In this document: positions 24,026 through 33,455 of the stretch, in pieces
Layout: every line of letters starts with the position of its first letter
Numbering within the stretch: the stretch's first letter is position 1
From: Dyella_B humi
GTDB taxonomy: Bacteria; Pseudomonadota; Gammaproteobacteria; Xanthomonadales; Rhodanobacteraceae
Length of the DNA stretch: 64,000 nucleotides
Reading direction: 5' to 3'
Assembly (NCBI RefSeq): GCF_044904605.1
Contig: NZ_JADIKI010000022.1
Coordinates: 992,001-1,056,000 of the forward strand
The notes under the pieces: generated by a model
Databases searched by the model: none
The model's input: the letters and a program-made list of their open reading frames with translations, nothing else
What the model was told of the DNA's origin: nothing
Made by a program: the position numbers and the translations under genes

Positions 24026-24248
24026 CGCAGCCGAGGATCTGCATTTTGAGCTTGATAGGCAGGCCGTCGCTCGAGCGGGCGAATTTTACGGTAACGCCCA
24101 CGTATGTGAAGTTGCATATCCATCTGAAGGGCGTATACCAAGCCAGGAGCGGCGCCGGGCTATGCATCGGCCTGGCGCCAGACGATGTATTTGGGCGACT
24201 CGGCATGTACGATCTGCCGGTCGTTCCTGTTCCTGGCAAGGAGTTCGC

Positions 24249-24905
24249 ATGAAAGGAACCACATCATGGCGCGCCTGGATAGTTGCCGCGGCTTGTCTGC
24301 CCGGCTTGGCGATGGCCCAGAAGACGCTGTCGCCGGTGAATGTGACGGCACCGGCATATACCTCGCACCACGGCGGCTATCTCATCTCGGGCGACTTCAA
24401 GGTCGATCCGCGCATACCTTCCATCGTGTTTCCGTCACAACCCCTGGTAGCGGAGGATGTACTCAGCGTCGAGCCCGTTTATCTGGCCGGCGACGATTAC
24501 CTCGTGGTGCAGGAGTGCGCATCCGCCGATTGCAGCCGGGCCAGCGTGGTACGGGTATGGCATCCCGGCGGCGTGGCTACGGAAATCCAGAACGACGCTA
24601 ATCGCATTCTGATCAAGCACGAGAACAAGTATTGGATTTGGGTAAAACGATTGCCGCTTGCCTCCACCATGGGCTGCGACGACTGCAACGATCAGCACTT
24701 CTACACCAGTTTCGAGCCTTTCAGCCCGCCCATGGTGCTGATGCCCAGCGGAGAGCTGGCGGCGTATAACAGAGAAGCGTTGCTGGCCGCGCGCACCGAG
24801 GCTCCGGTGCCGGTAAAAGAGCAATCGCACGAGGGCTCCACCTTCGTAGTCACGTACGAGGACGGCAGCACGGTAAGGATCAGGCGCATGCACGCCGATC
24901 ACTGA
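24249..24905 (+). CDS. Exported hypothetical protein
   Basis: A 218-residue protein with a Sec signal (AWIVAAACLPGLAMAQ). The mature part is mostly beta (HHGGYLISGDFKVDPRIPS; LVVQECASADCSRASVVRVW) and contains cysteine pairs in CASADC and CDDC that may form disulfides. C-terminal part: TFVVTYEDGSTVRIRRMH. No family recognised. It lies 12 bases upstream of the DUF302 gene, so the two are probably co-transcribed. Confidence 0.75.
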   Translation: MKGTTSWRAWIVAAACLPGLAMAQKTLSPVNVTAPAYTSHHGGYLISGDFKVDPRIPSIVFPSQPLVAEDVLSVEPVYLAGDDYLVVQECASADCSRASVVRVWHPGGVATEIQNDANRILIKHENKYWIWVKRLPLASTMGCDDCNDQHFYTSFEPFSPPMVLMPSGELAAYNREALLAARTEAPVPVKEQSHEGSTFVVTYEDGSTVRIRRMHADH

Positions 24906-24916
24906 CGAGGTGAAGC

Positions 24917-25315
24917 ATGACTTCTTCGCATAATTCGGGCGTGCTACGCTTAAAAAGCCCGTTCCCCTTCCACGACACCGTGCAGCGGCTGCGAGCCGCT
25001 TTTGCCGATCGCGGCATCAAGATTTTTGCCACCATCGATCAACAGGCCGAAGCCATGGCAGTGGGAATGTCCATGCCGCCCACTACGCTAATCCTTTTCG
25101 GCAATCCCGCGTCCGGCACGCCGCTGATGCTCGACAACCCTGCTGCGGGTATCGATCTTCCCTTGAAAGCATTGGTAATCGAGTCAGAGCCGGGGCATGT
25201 CGAGGTGGTTATCAACGCGGCCAAGTACGTGATCGAGCGGCATGCCTTGCCGCACGGGCTTGAAGCGAATCTTTTGCCGGCGGAGCGGCTTATTGCGAAC
25301 GTGTTGGAGGGCTGA
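24917..25315 (+). CDS. DUF302 family protein
   Basis: A 132-residue protein of the DUF302 family, with the signature FHDTVQRLRAAFADRGIKIF at residues 18-37, the TLILFGNPASGTPLM block and the DLPLKALV strand. The family is a small alpha/beta fold of unknown role, sometimes linked to redox or metal stress. It ends 4 bases before the stop of the convergent beta-lactamase gene. Confidence 0.9.
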   Translation: MTSSHNSGVLRLKSPFPFHDTVQRLRAAFADRGIKIFATIDQQAEAMAVGMSMPPTTLILFGNPASGTPLMLDNPAAGIDLPLKALVIESEPGHVEVVINAAKYVIERHALPHGLEANLLPAERLIANVLEG

Positions 25316-25318
25316 GTT

Positions 25319-26296
25319 TCATGGATGAGTTGCTGCGGTAACGTCCCGGGCCAGGTCGGTATACAGACGCAGGCGCTCGGCTTCCGAAGCATTCGAGCCG
25401 GTAAGAAACGCCGCAATGATTACGGCGTGGCCGTTCGGCCAGGTCACGATGCCGATGTCGTTGTATGCAGCGGTCCATCCGTCGACGGTGTCGGAGGTGC
25501 CGCACTTGTCGGCCAATCGCACGCCGGCAGGAAGCCCGGTTCGCAGGCGGCTAGGGACGCTTTGCCCGTACATCAGGCTCAAAAGATGTTGCGTGGAAGC
25601 AGGGGAAAGCAGTTCGTTGCGCCAGAGCTTGCGGAGGAATGCGGCGGCGGCATCCGGTGTGCTGCGATTGCCCGGATCGCTCATGAATATGCGATAGCCG
25701 CGTAGCAGACGCCGATGCTGCTGAATTGGCGTCTTATCCGGCGGCAAGGTCTCGCCGGAGGCGAGCGCGTTGAACAGCCGCGTATTGCCCGCTTCATCTC
25801 TGTCTACGCGCATGCCTTCAATGCCATGTGCGCGAAGATAATGCTCGATAGTGGAAGGGCCGCCCACGAACCGAATCAAGGCATCCACGGCGCTGTTGTC
25901 GCTCTTGCTCACGGCATAAGTCAGCAGCACGCCTACCGTGAAGGTCATGTTTTTGCCCTGGAAGTGGTCGTGGATGGTGCCCGATTCCAGCTCGCTTCTG
26001 TGCAGGGTGACGGTTTGATCCATGGTGTTCTGGCCATGCTCGATGCGACCGAGTACCGCTGCCGCGACCGGCGCCTTGAATACGCTCATCATGGGGTAAG
26101 ATCGATCGGCGTTAACGCTCCAGGTTTGCCCGGTTTGCAGGTCGAGCACGGTAATGCCGAACAGGCCGGGTGATGCGCGCTTGGCTAGTGCTTGCAGCTT
26201 GTTTTGCAGCTCGGCCTGTTGGGTAGCGCCCGCGGTGCATGGAAAGCTCATGGCGAAGAAGACCGCCAGCGACAGATGAATGACAAAGCGTTTCAC
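25319..26296 (-). CDS. Class A serine beta-lactamase
   Basis: A 325-residue exported enzyme with a signal peptide (FVIHLSLAVFFAMSFPCTAG). Class A motifs: S71-x-x-K74 in MMSVFK, S132-D-N134, an omega-loop acid E168 in VDRDEAGNTRLFN, and K264-C-G-T in ADKCGTSDT in place of the usual KTG or KSG. The extended spacing recalls the A2 subclass (PER, VEB and CfxA relatives), a guess from form only. It would hydrolyse beta-lactams in the periplasm. No ampR-like regulator is adjacent, so it is probably a resident chromosomal enzyme. Confidence 0.88.
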   Translation of the reverse strand: MKRFVIHLSLAVFFAMSFPCTAGATQQAELQNKLQALAKRASPGLFGITVLDLQTGQTWSVNADRSYPMMSVFKAPVAAAVLGRIEHGQNTMDQTVTLHRSELESGTIHDHFQGKNMTFTVGVLLTYAVSKSDNSAVDALIRFVGGPSTIEHYLRAHGIEGMRVDRDEAGNTRLFNALASGETLPPDKTPIQQHRRLLRGYRIFMSDPGNRSTPDAAAAFLRKLWRNELLSPASTQHLLSLMYGQSVPSRLRTGLPAGVRLADKCGTSDTVDGWTAAYNDIGIVTWPNGHAVIIAAFLTGSNASEAERLRLYTDLARDVTAATHP

Positions 26297-26386
26297 GTGT
26301 GGGTTTCATGGCAAGACAGGGCGCAAGCTTTGCATGCTTAGGCAGTAAATTTGAAGTTCGCGATGAGGCTGGGTTGAGGCACGGGT

Positions 26387-26848
26387 ATGAAGTTTGAGCA
26401 AGCCATGGCCTTTATCCGCGAACACGGTATGGTGCTGGCCGCCGCGCGCGGCTCTGTGCCGCGCATGGCTGAAGTGATTGCCGGGGAACCGATCAAGGGA
26501 AGTTGGTGGGCGCATCCTAAGAGTCACCACATCTTTTCGATATTCCAACAGTTGGCAGAATCGCCCGATATCCTGGTTTGCCGTTTTGTCGACGGAAAGG
26601 TGACGTTCGTGCATCGGCGGCTGTGGCCGGCCTTGGTGCGGCTTGCGGATCGTCTTGAACCAGGGCGGATCGCGCAGGTGCATCAGGAACATACCGCCAA
26701 GGGATATCACGAAACGCACGATGTGCCTTATCCCGATTGGGTGCCTGTGGATGTTCTGGAAGAGGCAAGGCGGCTTAGCGCGGAGCAGGCATTGGCGATG
26801 CTTGGGCCTGCCGCATTGTCGGCGGGTGGTAAGACTGCACGGCGTTGA
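26387..26848 (+). CDS. Conserved hypothetical protein
   Basis: A 153-residue soluble protein, divergent from the beta-lactamase gene. Sequence features: an N-terminal helix FEQAMAFIREHGMVLAAARG, a GEPIKGSWWAHPKSHHIFSI block rich in Trp and His, and VCRFVDGKVTFVHRRLWPAL. No catalytic motif or family is recognised. Similar short proteins occur singly in many Proteobacteria. Confidence 0.7.
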   Translation: MKFEQAMAFIREHGMVLAAARGSVPRMAEVIAGEPIKGSWWAHPKSHHIFSIFQQLAESPDILVCRFVDGKVTFVHRRLWPALVRLADRLEPGRIAQVHQEHTAKGYHETHDVPYPDWVPVDVLEEARRLSAEQALAMLGPAALSAGGKTARR

Positions 26849-26964
26849 TTAATCGCTCAGTCATCATTGACCAGCTTTGCTGTTGAAAAGCGCCTCGGCG
26901 AGGGCCCACTGCTGTCCGGAAAAATTTGCAACGTTCTGGAGAAGTTAAAGCGAAACATGAAACA

Positions 26965-27075
26965 AGCCCCTCCCCCTGCTTGCAGGGGGAGGTTGGGAGG
27001 GGGTGAACCCTTGCGGGAAAGCTTCCGGCGAGTACTTACCCCACCCCAACCCTCCCCTGCAAGCAGGGGAGGGAG
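26965..27075. repeat. Family B composite palindromic repeat (inverted orientation)
   Basis: Left hairpin cccctgcttgcagggggagg, centre gtgaacccttgcgggaaagc, right hairpin cccctgcaagcaggggaggg. It lies between convergent genes. Confidence 0.8.
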
Positions 27076-27136
27076 CGGATTCCACGACGGATGAAGATTC
27101 CGCCCTGCATGGAACAAGTTTCTGCGTAACGCTGAG

Positions 27137-28021
27137 CTACTTCAGCGGCAAAAAGATATCAACAACCGCCTCATGCTCCGGCACATCCGGATAGAACCGA
27201 ACACGCTGCACGAACAACGGAAAATCTCGTGGCTCCTCGCCGCTCTGCGGCAACCAATCGGAGTAAAGCCACGAAATGGACGCGTACAAATGATCGTCCG
27301 AGCCGACGTGCCTGAGCACCGCGCAGCGCCCGGCAGGAAGCGTCTTGTACACAATGCCTGACTCATCGTCCGGGATATCGCGATCCAAGGCCACGCAAAT
27401 ATCGAAGCGATAATCGGCCGGCGCAACCTGATAAGGATCGTCGTAGAAAATATTGAATGTGGCGTGCCGACTCGGGTGAAGGTGATGCTGCTTGCGCCAG
27501 GCGATGAAGCTGCGAATGGAATCGCCGATGCGGTTGGGATCGCCGCGATGTTCCAACGCGGCGACGCGGGTTTCCGGAAAATCCATAGTGCGGACTTGGC
27601 AGGATGGTGTTTCGGTCTGCATGTATCGGATCCTTAGCGCAGTGAGCGGTTCGTAGATGTCGTGCCAAGGTTCCCACTGCGGTTGTTTCCGAAACTCGCT
27701 CGGTGTTTGTCCGGCGCTTTTCTTGAAGGCACGGGAAAACGATTCGGCATTGTCGTAGCCGCTGTCCAGGGCGATGTCGGTGACCGGTTGATCATTGCGG
27801 AAGGCAAGCTGGTACGAGGCGCGTTTTAGCCGGCACAACTGCACGTACTTGTAGACGCCGATCCCGAACAGTTCGGAAAACTGTCGCAGGAAGTGGTGCT
27901 TCGAGAACGCCGCCACGTCGCTGAGCCGTGCAACGGTAAGATCTTCGGACAAATGCGCGTCGATATAAGCGAGCACTTTCTGGAATCGGGCGAGGTAGGC
28001 ATCCGTGGGGTGCGCGGTCAA
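27137..28021 (-). CDS. AraC-family regulator with C-terminal GyrI-like effector domain
   Basis: A 294-residue regulator. Residues 8-110 hold the two-HTH AraC domain (LTVARLSDVAAFSKHHFLRQ; FRNDQPVTDIALDSGYDNAE; FSRAFKKSAGQTPSEFRK); residues 130-294 form a GyrI/Rob-type ligand-binding domain (ETRVAALEHRGDPNRIGDSI; AGRCAVLRHVGSDDHL). This build (Rob/SbmC type) usually senses hydrophobic or drug-like molecules. It lies upstream of the YbhB gene group in the opposite transcript order, so the target is unclear. Confidence 0.92.
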   Translation of the reverse strand: MTAHPTDAYLARFQKVLAYIDAHLSEDLTVARLSDVAAFSKHHFLRQFSELFGIGVYKYVQLCRLKRASYQLAFRNDQPVTDIALDSGYDNAESFSRAFKKSAGQTPSEFRKQPQWEPWHDIYEPLTALRIRYMQTETPSCQVRTMDFPETRVAALEHRGDPNRIGDSIRSFIAWRKQHHLHPSRHATFNIFYDDPYQVAPADYRFDICVALDRDIPDDESGIVYKTLPAGRCAVLRHVGSDDHLYASISWLYSDWLPQSGEEPRDFPLFVQRVRFYPDVPEHEAVVDIFLPLK

Positions 28022-28100
28022 TGCAGTATCTCCTTGGCGACCGAAAGATTACGCACCGGAAGCGCCTGATGCCTGACAGAAATTGCTGAAATGCTGTGGT

Positions 28101-28649
28101 TCAGTCGCCGCCGCGCGCATACAGCCCAGTGGTGCGCCCTTCCGCCAGCACGTGTCCCTGGATCGCAGCGTTCACCTGGTCCGCACTGGCTCCGGTCGGC
28201 AGCGCCGACATCACGTCCAGCGCATAAACCCGCAACACGTAGTGATGCGGCTTGCCTTCGGGTGGGCAGGGGCCGCCGTATCCGGTTCGGCCGAAGCTGT
28301 TGACGCCTTCGACGGCATGATCCAGACGCCGCGAAGCGGTCGACGCGCCTTCGGCAAGTTCGCGCGTATCGGCGGGAATGCCGTACACAAGCCAATGCGC
28401 GAACGCGATCGGCGCATCGGGGTCGTCCATCACGATGGCGAAGCTCTTCGTGCCAGCAGGAGGCGAGGGGAGCTGGATTTGAGGCGAGAGGTTCTCACCA
28501 TCACAAGTGAGCTTCGACGGCATCTTTCCGCCATCGGTGAAGCTTGAACTACTGACGTGCAAGGAAGCCTGCGGTGGCGAGGCATAGCCGCTGCCGGCGT
28601 ATAGCATCAGCATCGCCAACAGCAATGACGTGCGCGGTGGTATCCGCAT
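28101..28649 (-). CDS. YbhB/YbcL (PEBP-like) family exported protein
   Basis: A 182-residue phosphatidylethanolamine-binding-protein-fold protein with a signal peptide (TSLLLAMLMLYAGSGYA). Family motifs: MPSKLTCDGENLSPQI, FAIVMDDPDAPIAFAHWLVY (anion-binding Asp and His), and YGGPCPPEGKPHHYVLRVYA. The start at 28649 overlaps the upstream stop (TGATG), so translation is coupled to the preceding exported protein gene. The role of the bacterial family is not settled. Confidence 0.9.
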   Translation of the reverse strand: MRIPPRTSLLLAMLMLYAGSGYASPPQASLHVSSSSFTDGGKMPSKLTCDGENLSPQIQLPSPPAGTKSFAIVMDDPDAPIAFAHWLVYGIPADTRELAEGASTASRRLDHAVEGVNSFGRTGYGGPCPPEGKPHHYVLRVYALDVMSALPTGASADQVNAAIQGHVLAEGRTTGLYARGGD

Positions 28650-29206
28650 CAATGGCCCGTGTCGGCAAGGCTGACAGTGACGAACGTGCGATGGAAGAAA
28701 CGCGCACGCAAGGTGTTGTCGTCCAGCGTAAGCGAGTTGGCCGCCATGGGCTCGGCCGACATATACGGCGTCTGGCTGGCGAAGCGCAGGAACGGATCGA
28801 CGTACTGCACGCTCCATGCGCCATTGGGTGTATTGATCGGTTCGCTGGGAAGATCGCCCAAGCGCTGCACCCAGAAGGAAACATGTCCATCCTCCGGCAG
28901 CACGAACTGATCGCTGCTGCTGGCTTGGCCGGCGTAGTAGGCGGTGAGCGGCACCGTCTTCACCAGTCGCGGGTGCGTGCAATCGCTATCGCACATGGCC
29001 ATTTGCAGCACCAGTACCGGCTGCGCGTTGAAAGCGTTCACTTTGATGACGTCGCCTTTCTTCAGCGCGTTGGTGCTCTGGAAAACGAGGGGCTTGCCGC
29101 TGCTGTCCTGCTGCAGCACGGAGAATGCGGAGGTGTCGGCAGCATGCGCGCCAAGGGCAAGGCCGAGGCCCAGGAAAGCAGTTGCGAGAAAGCGTGAAGC
29201 AATCAT
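28649..29206 (-). CDS. Exported hypothetical protein
   Basis: A 185-residue protein with a Sec signal (FLATAFLGLGLALGAHAADT). The mature part is predicted mostly beta (FSVLQQDSSGKPLVFQSTN; DVIKVNAFNAQPVLVLQMAM) with one cysteine pair (CDSDC). No family is recognised. It is first in a coupled pair with the YbhB-like gene. Confidence 0.75.
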   Translation of the reverse strand: MIASRFLATAFLGLGLALGAHAADTSAFSVLQQDSSGKPLVFQSTNALKKGDVIKVNAFNAQPVLVLQMAMCDSDCTHPRLVKTVPLTAYYAGQASSSDQFVLPEDGHVSFWVQRLGDLPSEPINTPNGAWSVQYVDPFLRFASQTPYMSAEPMAANSLTLDDNTLRARFFHRTFVTVSLADTGH

Positions 29207-29315
29207 GACGATGACCTCGATGAGGATGCCATGCGATCCGCATTCAAGCGGTCGGTGCGGTCATTATCTTGCGCCGATTTTTTCGCTCTGTCAGCGGTTT
29301 TGCTCCCCATGGGAG

Positions 29316-30710
29316 TTACGCAAGCCCCAAGAACACGCTTGCCCGCTTCGAGTGGCGTAAAAGACAGCGCTCAATCAGCCACACCAGCAGCATGGACGCG
29401 CCCAGCAGCGGCAGCAAGAGACCTAACAGTGCAAGCAGACCGATCAGCACTATAGGAAAGCCGGCGTTCAACGGTGGCGGTGCGCCAAGCACACCTTCGG
29501 GACGCCGCCGCCACCACATCACCACCGCGCTGGTGCACAGCGTGATCAGGCCCAGCGCAGTAAACAAGCCGAGCATCTGATTGAGCGGCGGAAACAGCAC
29601 GCCTTCGTGAATGGCGATGCCGTAGCCGATGATGCGATCGAGCAACGGTTTCTGCGCAAACGTCGTGCGATGCAGGATGGCACTTGTGTTCGCATCCAGC
29701 GTCAATTCGTTGCGGCGTGGGCGGTCATCCGCGTCGGAACGCGCGGTCCAGTGAGGCGAACGTTGCGAGGGCGGCGCGATCAATACCGGCGGCGTCAGTT
29801 GCTGCGCGGCGACGACCGTCACCAGGCGATCGAGCGGCGAATAGTCCTCGAGCGCGGTGCTGGGCGTATCCCCCATATCCATGCCGGGCATATCCATACC
29901 ACCCATCGCGCCATGCATGGCATGTGAAGCGGACGGCGGTGTGTTGGCAAGTGCAATCTGCGCGCGCTCCGATGCGCTGCCGGTGGTCCAGTCCTGTGGC
30001 GCAACATGCGTAGCATACGCGTGGCGCAAGCTGCGCAGCGTGCCGCCCCAGGTTGTGGTCCACGGCAGGCCGGACATCAGCAGGAACAGCGCGAACGTGG
30101 AAATCCACAGCCCCGTCACGGCGTGCAGGTCACGCCAGAACACGCGCCGCCCATGCTTCAATCGCGGATAGAGCGTACCGCCAAGACGCGCATTGCGCGG
30201 CCACCACAGGTACAGTCCGGTAAGCAGCATTAGGATCGTCCACGACGCGACGAGCTCCACCAGTATCGAGCCGCCGCGGCCCAGCAACAGTTCGCCGTGC
30301 AGATAGAAGATCACTCGCATGAAGCGATCATTTTCGTGCACCACATTCAGCACTTGCAGGGTGGATGGGTTGACGAACACGCGGATCAGTTCGCTACCGT
30401 GCCCGACCAGCACGCGCACGGCGCTTTCCGGCGAATCGGGCAGCACGTAGGCATTGAGCACCGAACCTGGCACCATCCGCAGCGCAGCGGCTACCTGCGC
30501 GGATGGCGGCTGCGCAGACGCGTGGGTGACGTGCGCGTAGTGGTGTTCCAGCCATGGTTCCAACTGCGGTTTGAACAGATAGATCATGCCCGTGATCGCC
30601 AGCCATAGCACGAACGGCAGGCAGAACAGGCCGGCGTAGAAATGCCAGCGCCAGATCAGGCGATGGATGTGGCGACGCCCAATGGGCTGATTGATGATTT
30701 GTTCATTCAT
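29316..30710 (-). CDS. PepSY-domain membrane protein
   Basis: A 464-residue protein of the PepSY_TM family (PiuB/FhuF-neighbour type). Four transmembrane helices frame periplasmic PepSY regions: an N-terminal IWRWHFYAGLFCLPFVLWLA helix typical of the family, a second around LVELVASWTILMLLTGLYLW, a third at DLHAVTGLWISTFALFLL, and a C-terminal cluster. A Met/His-rich insertion (HAMHGAMGGMDMPGMDMG) near residues 262-280 suggests copper handling. These proteins often act as inner-membrane ferric or cupric reductases next to TonB receptors. Third gene of the DUF2946/TonB/PepSY group, with a family A repeat between it and the receptor gene. Confidence 0.9.
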   Translation of the reverse strand: MNEQIINQPIGRRHIHRLIWRWHFYAGLFCLPFVLWLAITGMIYLFKPQLEPWLEHHYAHVTHASAQPPSAQVAAALRMVPGSVLNAYVLPDSPESAVRVLVGHGSELIRVFVNPSTLQVLNVVHENDRFMRVIFYLHGELLLGRGGSILVELVASWTILMLLTGLYLWWPRNARLGGTLYPRLKHGRRVFWRDLHAVTGLWISTFALFLLMSGLPWTTTWGGTLRSLRHAYATHVAPQDWTTGSASERAQIALANTPPSASHAMHGAMGGMDMPGMDMGDTPSTALEDYSPLDRLVTVVAAQQLTPPVLIAPPSQRSPHWTARSDADDRPRRNELTLDANTSAILHRTTFAQKPLLDRIIGYGIAIHEGVLFPPLNQMLGLFTALGLITLCTSAVVMWWRRRPEGVLGAPPPLNAGFPIVLIGLLALLGLLLPLLGASMLLVWLIERCLLRHSKRASVFLGLA

Positions 30711-30714
30711 GTCA

Positions 30715-30895
30715 GATGCAGACGCGGAGACTTGCCAAGAAACTTCCTGAGTGAATCCCTCTCCCTCCGGGAGAGGGTGCCGAGAGGCGGGTGAGGGTTC
30801 GGGCGGAGCGCGATGCTGACTTCTTGCGCAAGTTTTTGAGATCGCGCGTTGATCGCACCCTCACCCCAACCCCTCTCCCGGAGGGAGAGGGGCTA
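30715..30895. repeat. Long family A repeat (inverted hairpin pair)
   Basis: A 181-base element: a short head (cggagacttgccaagaaact), a ctctccctccgggagaggg hairpin, a middle with gggttcgggcggagcgcg and cttgcgcaag, then a reverse hairpin ctctcccggagggagagg. Nearly the same sequence recurs at 35025-35201. Confidence 0.8.
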
Positions 30896-30910
30896 GTTTT
30901 GGCATATCCA

Positions 30911-33208
30911 TCAGAGACGGAATTTGAGATTCGCGACATAAGTGCGCTGCGGGAACGGGTGATAGAGGAAATATTGACGATTGTTGAGGTTGTCGATGCC
31001 GAACGACGCCGACCATTGCTCGTTGATCTGATAGTTCGCGTGCAGGTCGAACACCACGAACGTATCGAACGAACCCATCACATCGGCGGTGTTGTCGGTG
31101 TTGTCCATGGTGGAGTACTGCTTGCCGCTGTAGCGGCCGGCCAGCGTGAAGGCCCATGCAGGCGTGGGGCGATAGGTGGCTACGGCGGTAGCGCGCCAAC
31201 GCGGCACGTAAGGCACGTGCTTGCCGTTCGAGGTGGTGCCGGTGGAGCTAACGAAGTTGTCGTTCGACAAGATGGTGGAGTCGACGAAGGTGACGCTGCC
31301 GGAGAGCTCCAAACCCTGGACTAGCACGTTGTCGTGGTCGGCCACCAGTTCGATGCCGCGGTTGCGCACCGCGCCCACGTTCGTAAAGAAGGTAACCGGC
31401 ACGGCATAGTTGGGCAGCGTGGAGGTCTGCGAGATCATCGCATTGCGCGTGTTTTCCTGGAACAGCGATGCACGCACGAAGCCATCATCAAGCGTGTGCT
31501 CGACGGCCAGTTCGCCGCTCAAATCGCGTTCCGGCTTCAGGTTCGGATTGGGCGACGTGAACGTGGCGCCGGTGGCGACAAGCTGATACAGCTCGGCGAC
31601 GGTAGGAAAGCGCACAGCCTTCGCGGCGGAAGCGGTGATGTGCCAGGTTGGCGCCGCATCCCAGCGCAGGGTGAGTTTCGGCGAGAAATCCGAGGCGTTT
31701 TCACCTGGCTGATAAATGGCCGTCTTGCCACTGAAATTGAAGCCGTCGCTGGCGCGCCATTTTTCGTAGCGGCCGCCAATCGTCGCCAGCCAGTTGGGCG
31801 CTAGTTGCCAGGCGTCCTGTATCCACAGCGCGTGGGTGGTGGTTTCGCCGCGGCCCGCGGCATACAGGCTTGTTGCGCTCGACGGGTCCTGCCAATGGGT
31901 CAGGTTATAGGTGGGATTGGCGAGTGTGTATTGATCCGCATGTGCGCCGACGGAAATTTCGTGCGCGCCGCTATAACCTTGCGATCGCCAGATGCCTTGC
32001 AGATCGGCGGTGGACCAGTTGGTGCCGCCATAGCTGGCGAGCAGGCCGTTCGGCGTAAACGTGGTGTTGCTGCCCACGCCGTACGGCGACCACTGGTTGT
32101 CTTTGATGAAGTCGTAATGCGTGATGACGAGCGAGCCATCGAAGTCACCCTTTGTATCCGTCTTCAACGACAGCGCCTGCATCAGGTGATGCGCACTCAC
32201 GAAGTAGTCGTTGCTGGCGAACGCGGATGACTTGCCGTAGGTCGGCGCGCCCTGCGCATTAGTCAAATAGCTTTGCACGCGCGACTGGCCGTGATTGCTC
32301 CAGAAACCCACCCAGTACGCCGCCTGCAGCCAAGGCGTGATGTCGTAAGCGAACTTGCCGTTGAGGTTGAGCTGACGCGTATGCAGCAAGCCGCCTGCGC
32401 CGAGCACGTTGGCGGTCTGGCCGACTTTATTAAGTGCGGGAATGGTGCCGGTGGTGCCCGCAGGTGTCGAACCGCTGGTGATATAGCTGAGCGGCTGGCT
32501 GAAACTGTTGAGCCCGCTCGCGCCGACGAACCAGGAAAATTTCCCATTGCGACCGCCTGCGGTCACGCTGGTCTGGCTGGTGCTGTAGTTGCCCCGGGTG
32601 TTGTAGAAGTCATACGACTGGATCGCTTCGGTCTGCTGGATTGTTACCTCCGGCTTGTCCGGCGTGCGGGTGACGATGTGCATCACGCCGCCCATCGCAT
32701 TGCCGGCATAAGCGGCCGAATAGGGGCCGTACAGCATGTCGACGTGATCGATCTGATCCGGCGACACCATGCCCCAGCGTGGTGCACCGATGGTGTTGTT
32801 GTCGGCGATCAATGCGGAGATCGGAATATCGTCCACATACACCAACGTGCGCGCGCTGGAGTTCACGCCCCAGTTACGCGTGGCGATCACCGGCTGCGTA
32901 TCGCCCATGTTGCGCTTGCGGATGAAGATGCTGGGCATGTACCTGGCGGCATCTTCGACGTCGACCGCGTTGATGGTGGCGTCGATCTGCGCGGCAGTGA
33001 CGCTCACCTGTGTAGCGGGAAAATCGGGTGCCAATCCGGGCGGCACGCGCGTGGGTGCGGAGACGCTGATCGGCGCGAGGGTGGTTGTTTTTTTCGGTGG
33101 ATGTGCGGAAGTGGTTGCATCCTGGTTGGTCTGCGCCATGGCGATGGAAGAGGCCAGCATGGCGAGCGGCAACGCGGCCAGCGCGTTGGTGCGGGGAGTG
33201 GGGGGCAT
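30911..33208 (-). CDS. TonB-dependent outer-membrane receptor
   Basis: A 765-residue TonB-dependent receptor with a signal peptide (ALPLAMLASSIAMAQ). The plug domain has ARYMPSIFIRKRNMGDTQPV, LVYVDDIPI and DHVDMLYGPYSAAYAGNAMG; the barrel ends in PQRTYVANLKFRL, with Leu in place of the usual terminal Phe. With DUF2946 upstream and PepSY downstream, it probably takes up copper or a metal chelate; no binding-site evidence fixes the ligand. Start is set by the signal peptide. Confidence 0.92.
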   Translation of the reverse strand: MPPTPRTNALAALPLAMLASSIAMAQTNQDATTSAHPPKKTTTLAPISVSAPTRVPPGLAPDFPATQVSVTAAQIDATINAVDVEDAARYMPSIFIRKRNMGDTQPVIATRNWGVNSSARTLVYVDDIPISALIADNNTIGAPRWGMVSPDQIDHVDMLYGPYSAAYAGNAMGGVMHIVTRTPDKPEVTIQQTEAIQSYDFYNTRGNYSTSQTSVTAGGRNGKFSWFVGASGLNSFSQPLSYITSGSTPAGTTGTIPALNKVGQTANVLGAGGLLHTRQLNLNGKFAYDITPWLQAAYWVGFWSNHGQSRVQSYLTNAQGAPTYGKSSAFASNDYFVSAHHLMQALSLKTDTKGDFDGSLVITHYDFIKDNQWSPYGVGSNTTFTPNGLLASYGGTNWSTADLQGIWRSQGYSGAHEISVGAHADQYTLANPTYNLTHWQDPSSATSLYAAGRGETTTHALWIQDAWQLAPNWLATIGGRYEKWRASDGFNFSGKTAIYQPGENASDFSPKLTLRWDAAPTWHITASAAKAVRFPTVAELYQLVATGATFTSPNPNLKPERDLSGELAVEHTLDDGFVRASLFQENTRNAMISQTSTLPNYAVPVTFFTNVGAVRNRGIELVADHDNVLVQGLELSGSVTFVDSTILSNDNFVSSTGTTSNGKHVPYVPRWRATAVATYRPTPAWAFTLAGRYSGKQYSTMDNTDNTADVMGSFDTFVVFDLHANYQINEQWSASFGIDNLNNRQYFLYHPFPQRTYVANLKFRL

Positions 33209-33260
33209 GTTGTGCGGAATCCGATGGGATCAAGGGATTCGATGCTGCCGGTAGCGCCAC

Positions 33261-33384
33261 GCGCCGTCATTCCGGCGTAGGCCGGAATCCAGTCCAATAA
33301 AGTATGCGAAGCATTCAAAAGCGATGTTTTGAGTGCTGCGCACGACGTATTTCACTGGATTCCGGCCTGCGCCGGAATGACAAG
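33261..33384. repeat. Family C large inverted repeat
   Basis: Outer arms ccgtcattccggcgtaggcc and ggcctgcgccggaatgac, inner dyad tgcgaagcattc / gtgctgcgcac more degenerate than in other copies. Lies between the receptor and DUF2946 genes. Confidence 0.75.
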
Positions 33385-33455
33385 CAAAGGGCACGGCAAG
33401 ACTCAGCCGTCCGGCATGCATCGACATCGAAGGCAGCGCCGCAGGCGCTACCGAA

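Noticed and set aside
24046..24252. 68-codon frame overlapping the start of the exported protein gene by ATGA
   Set aside because: Starts with TTG without a ribosome site and shows no family; may be chance, though the overlap is tidy.
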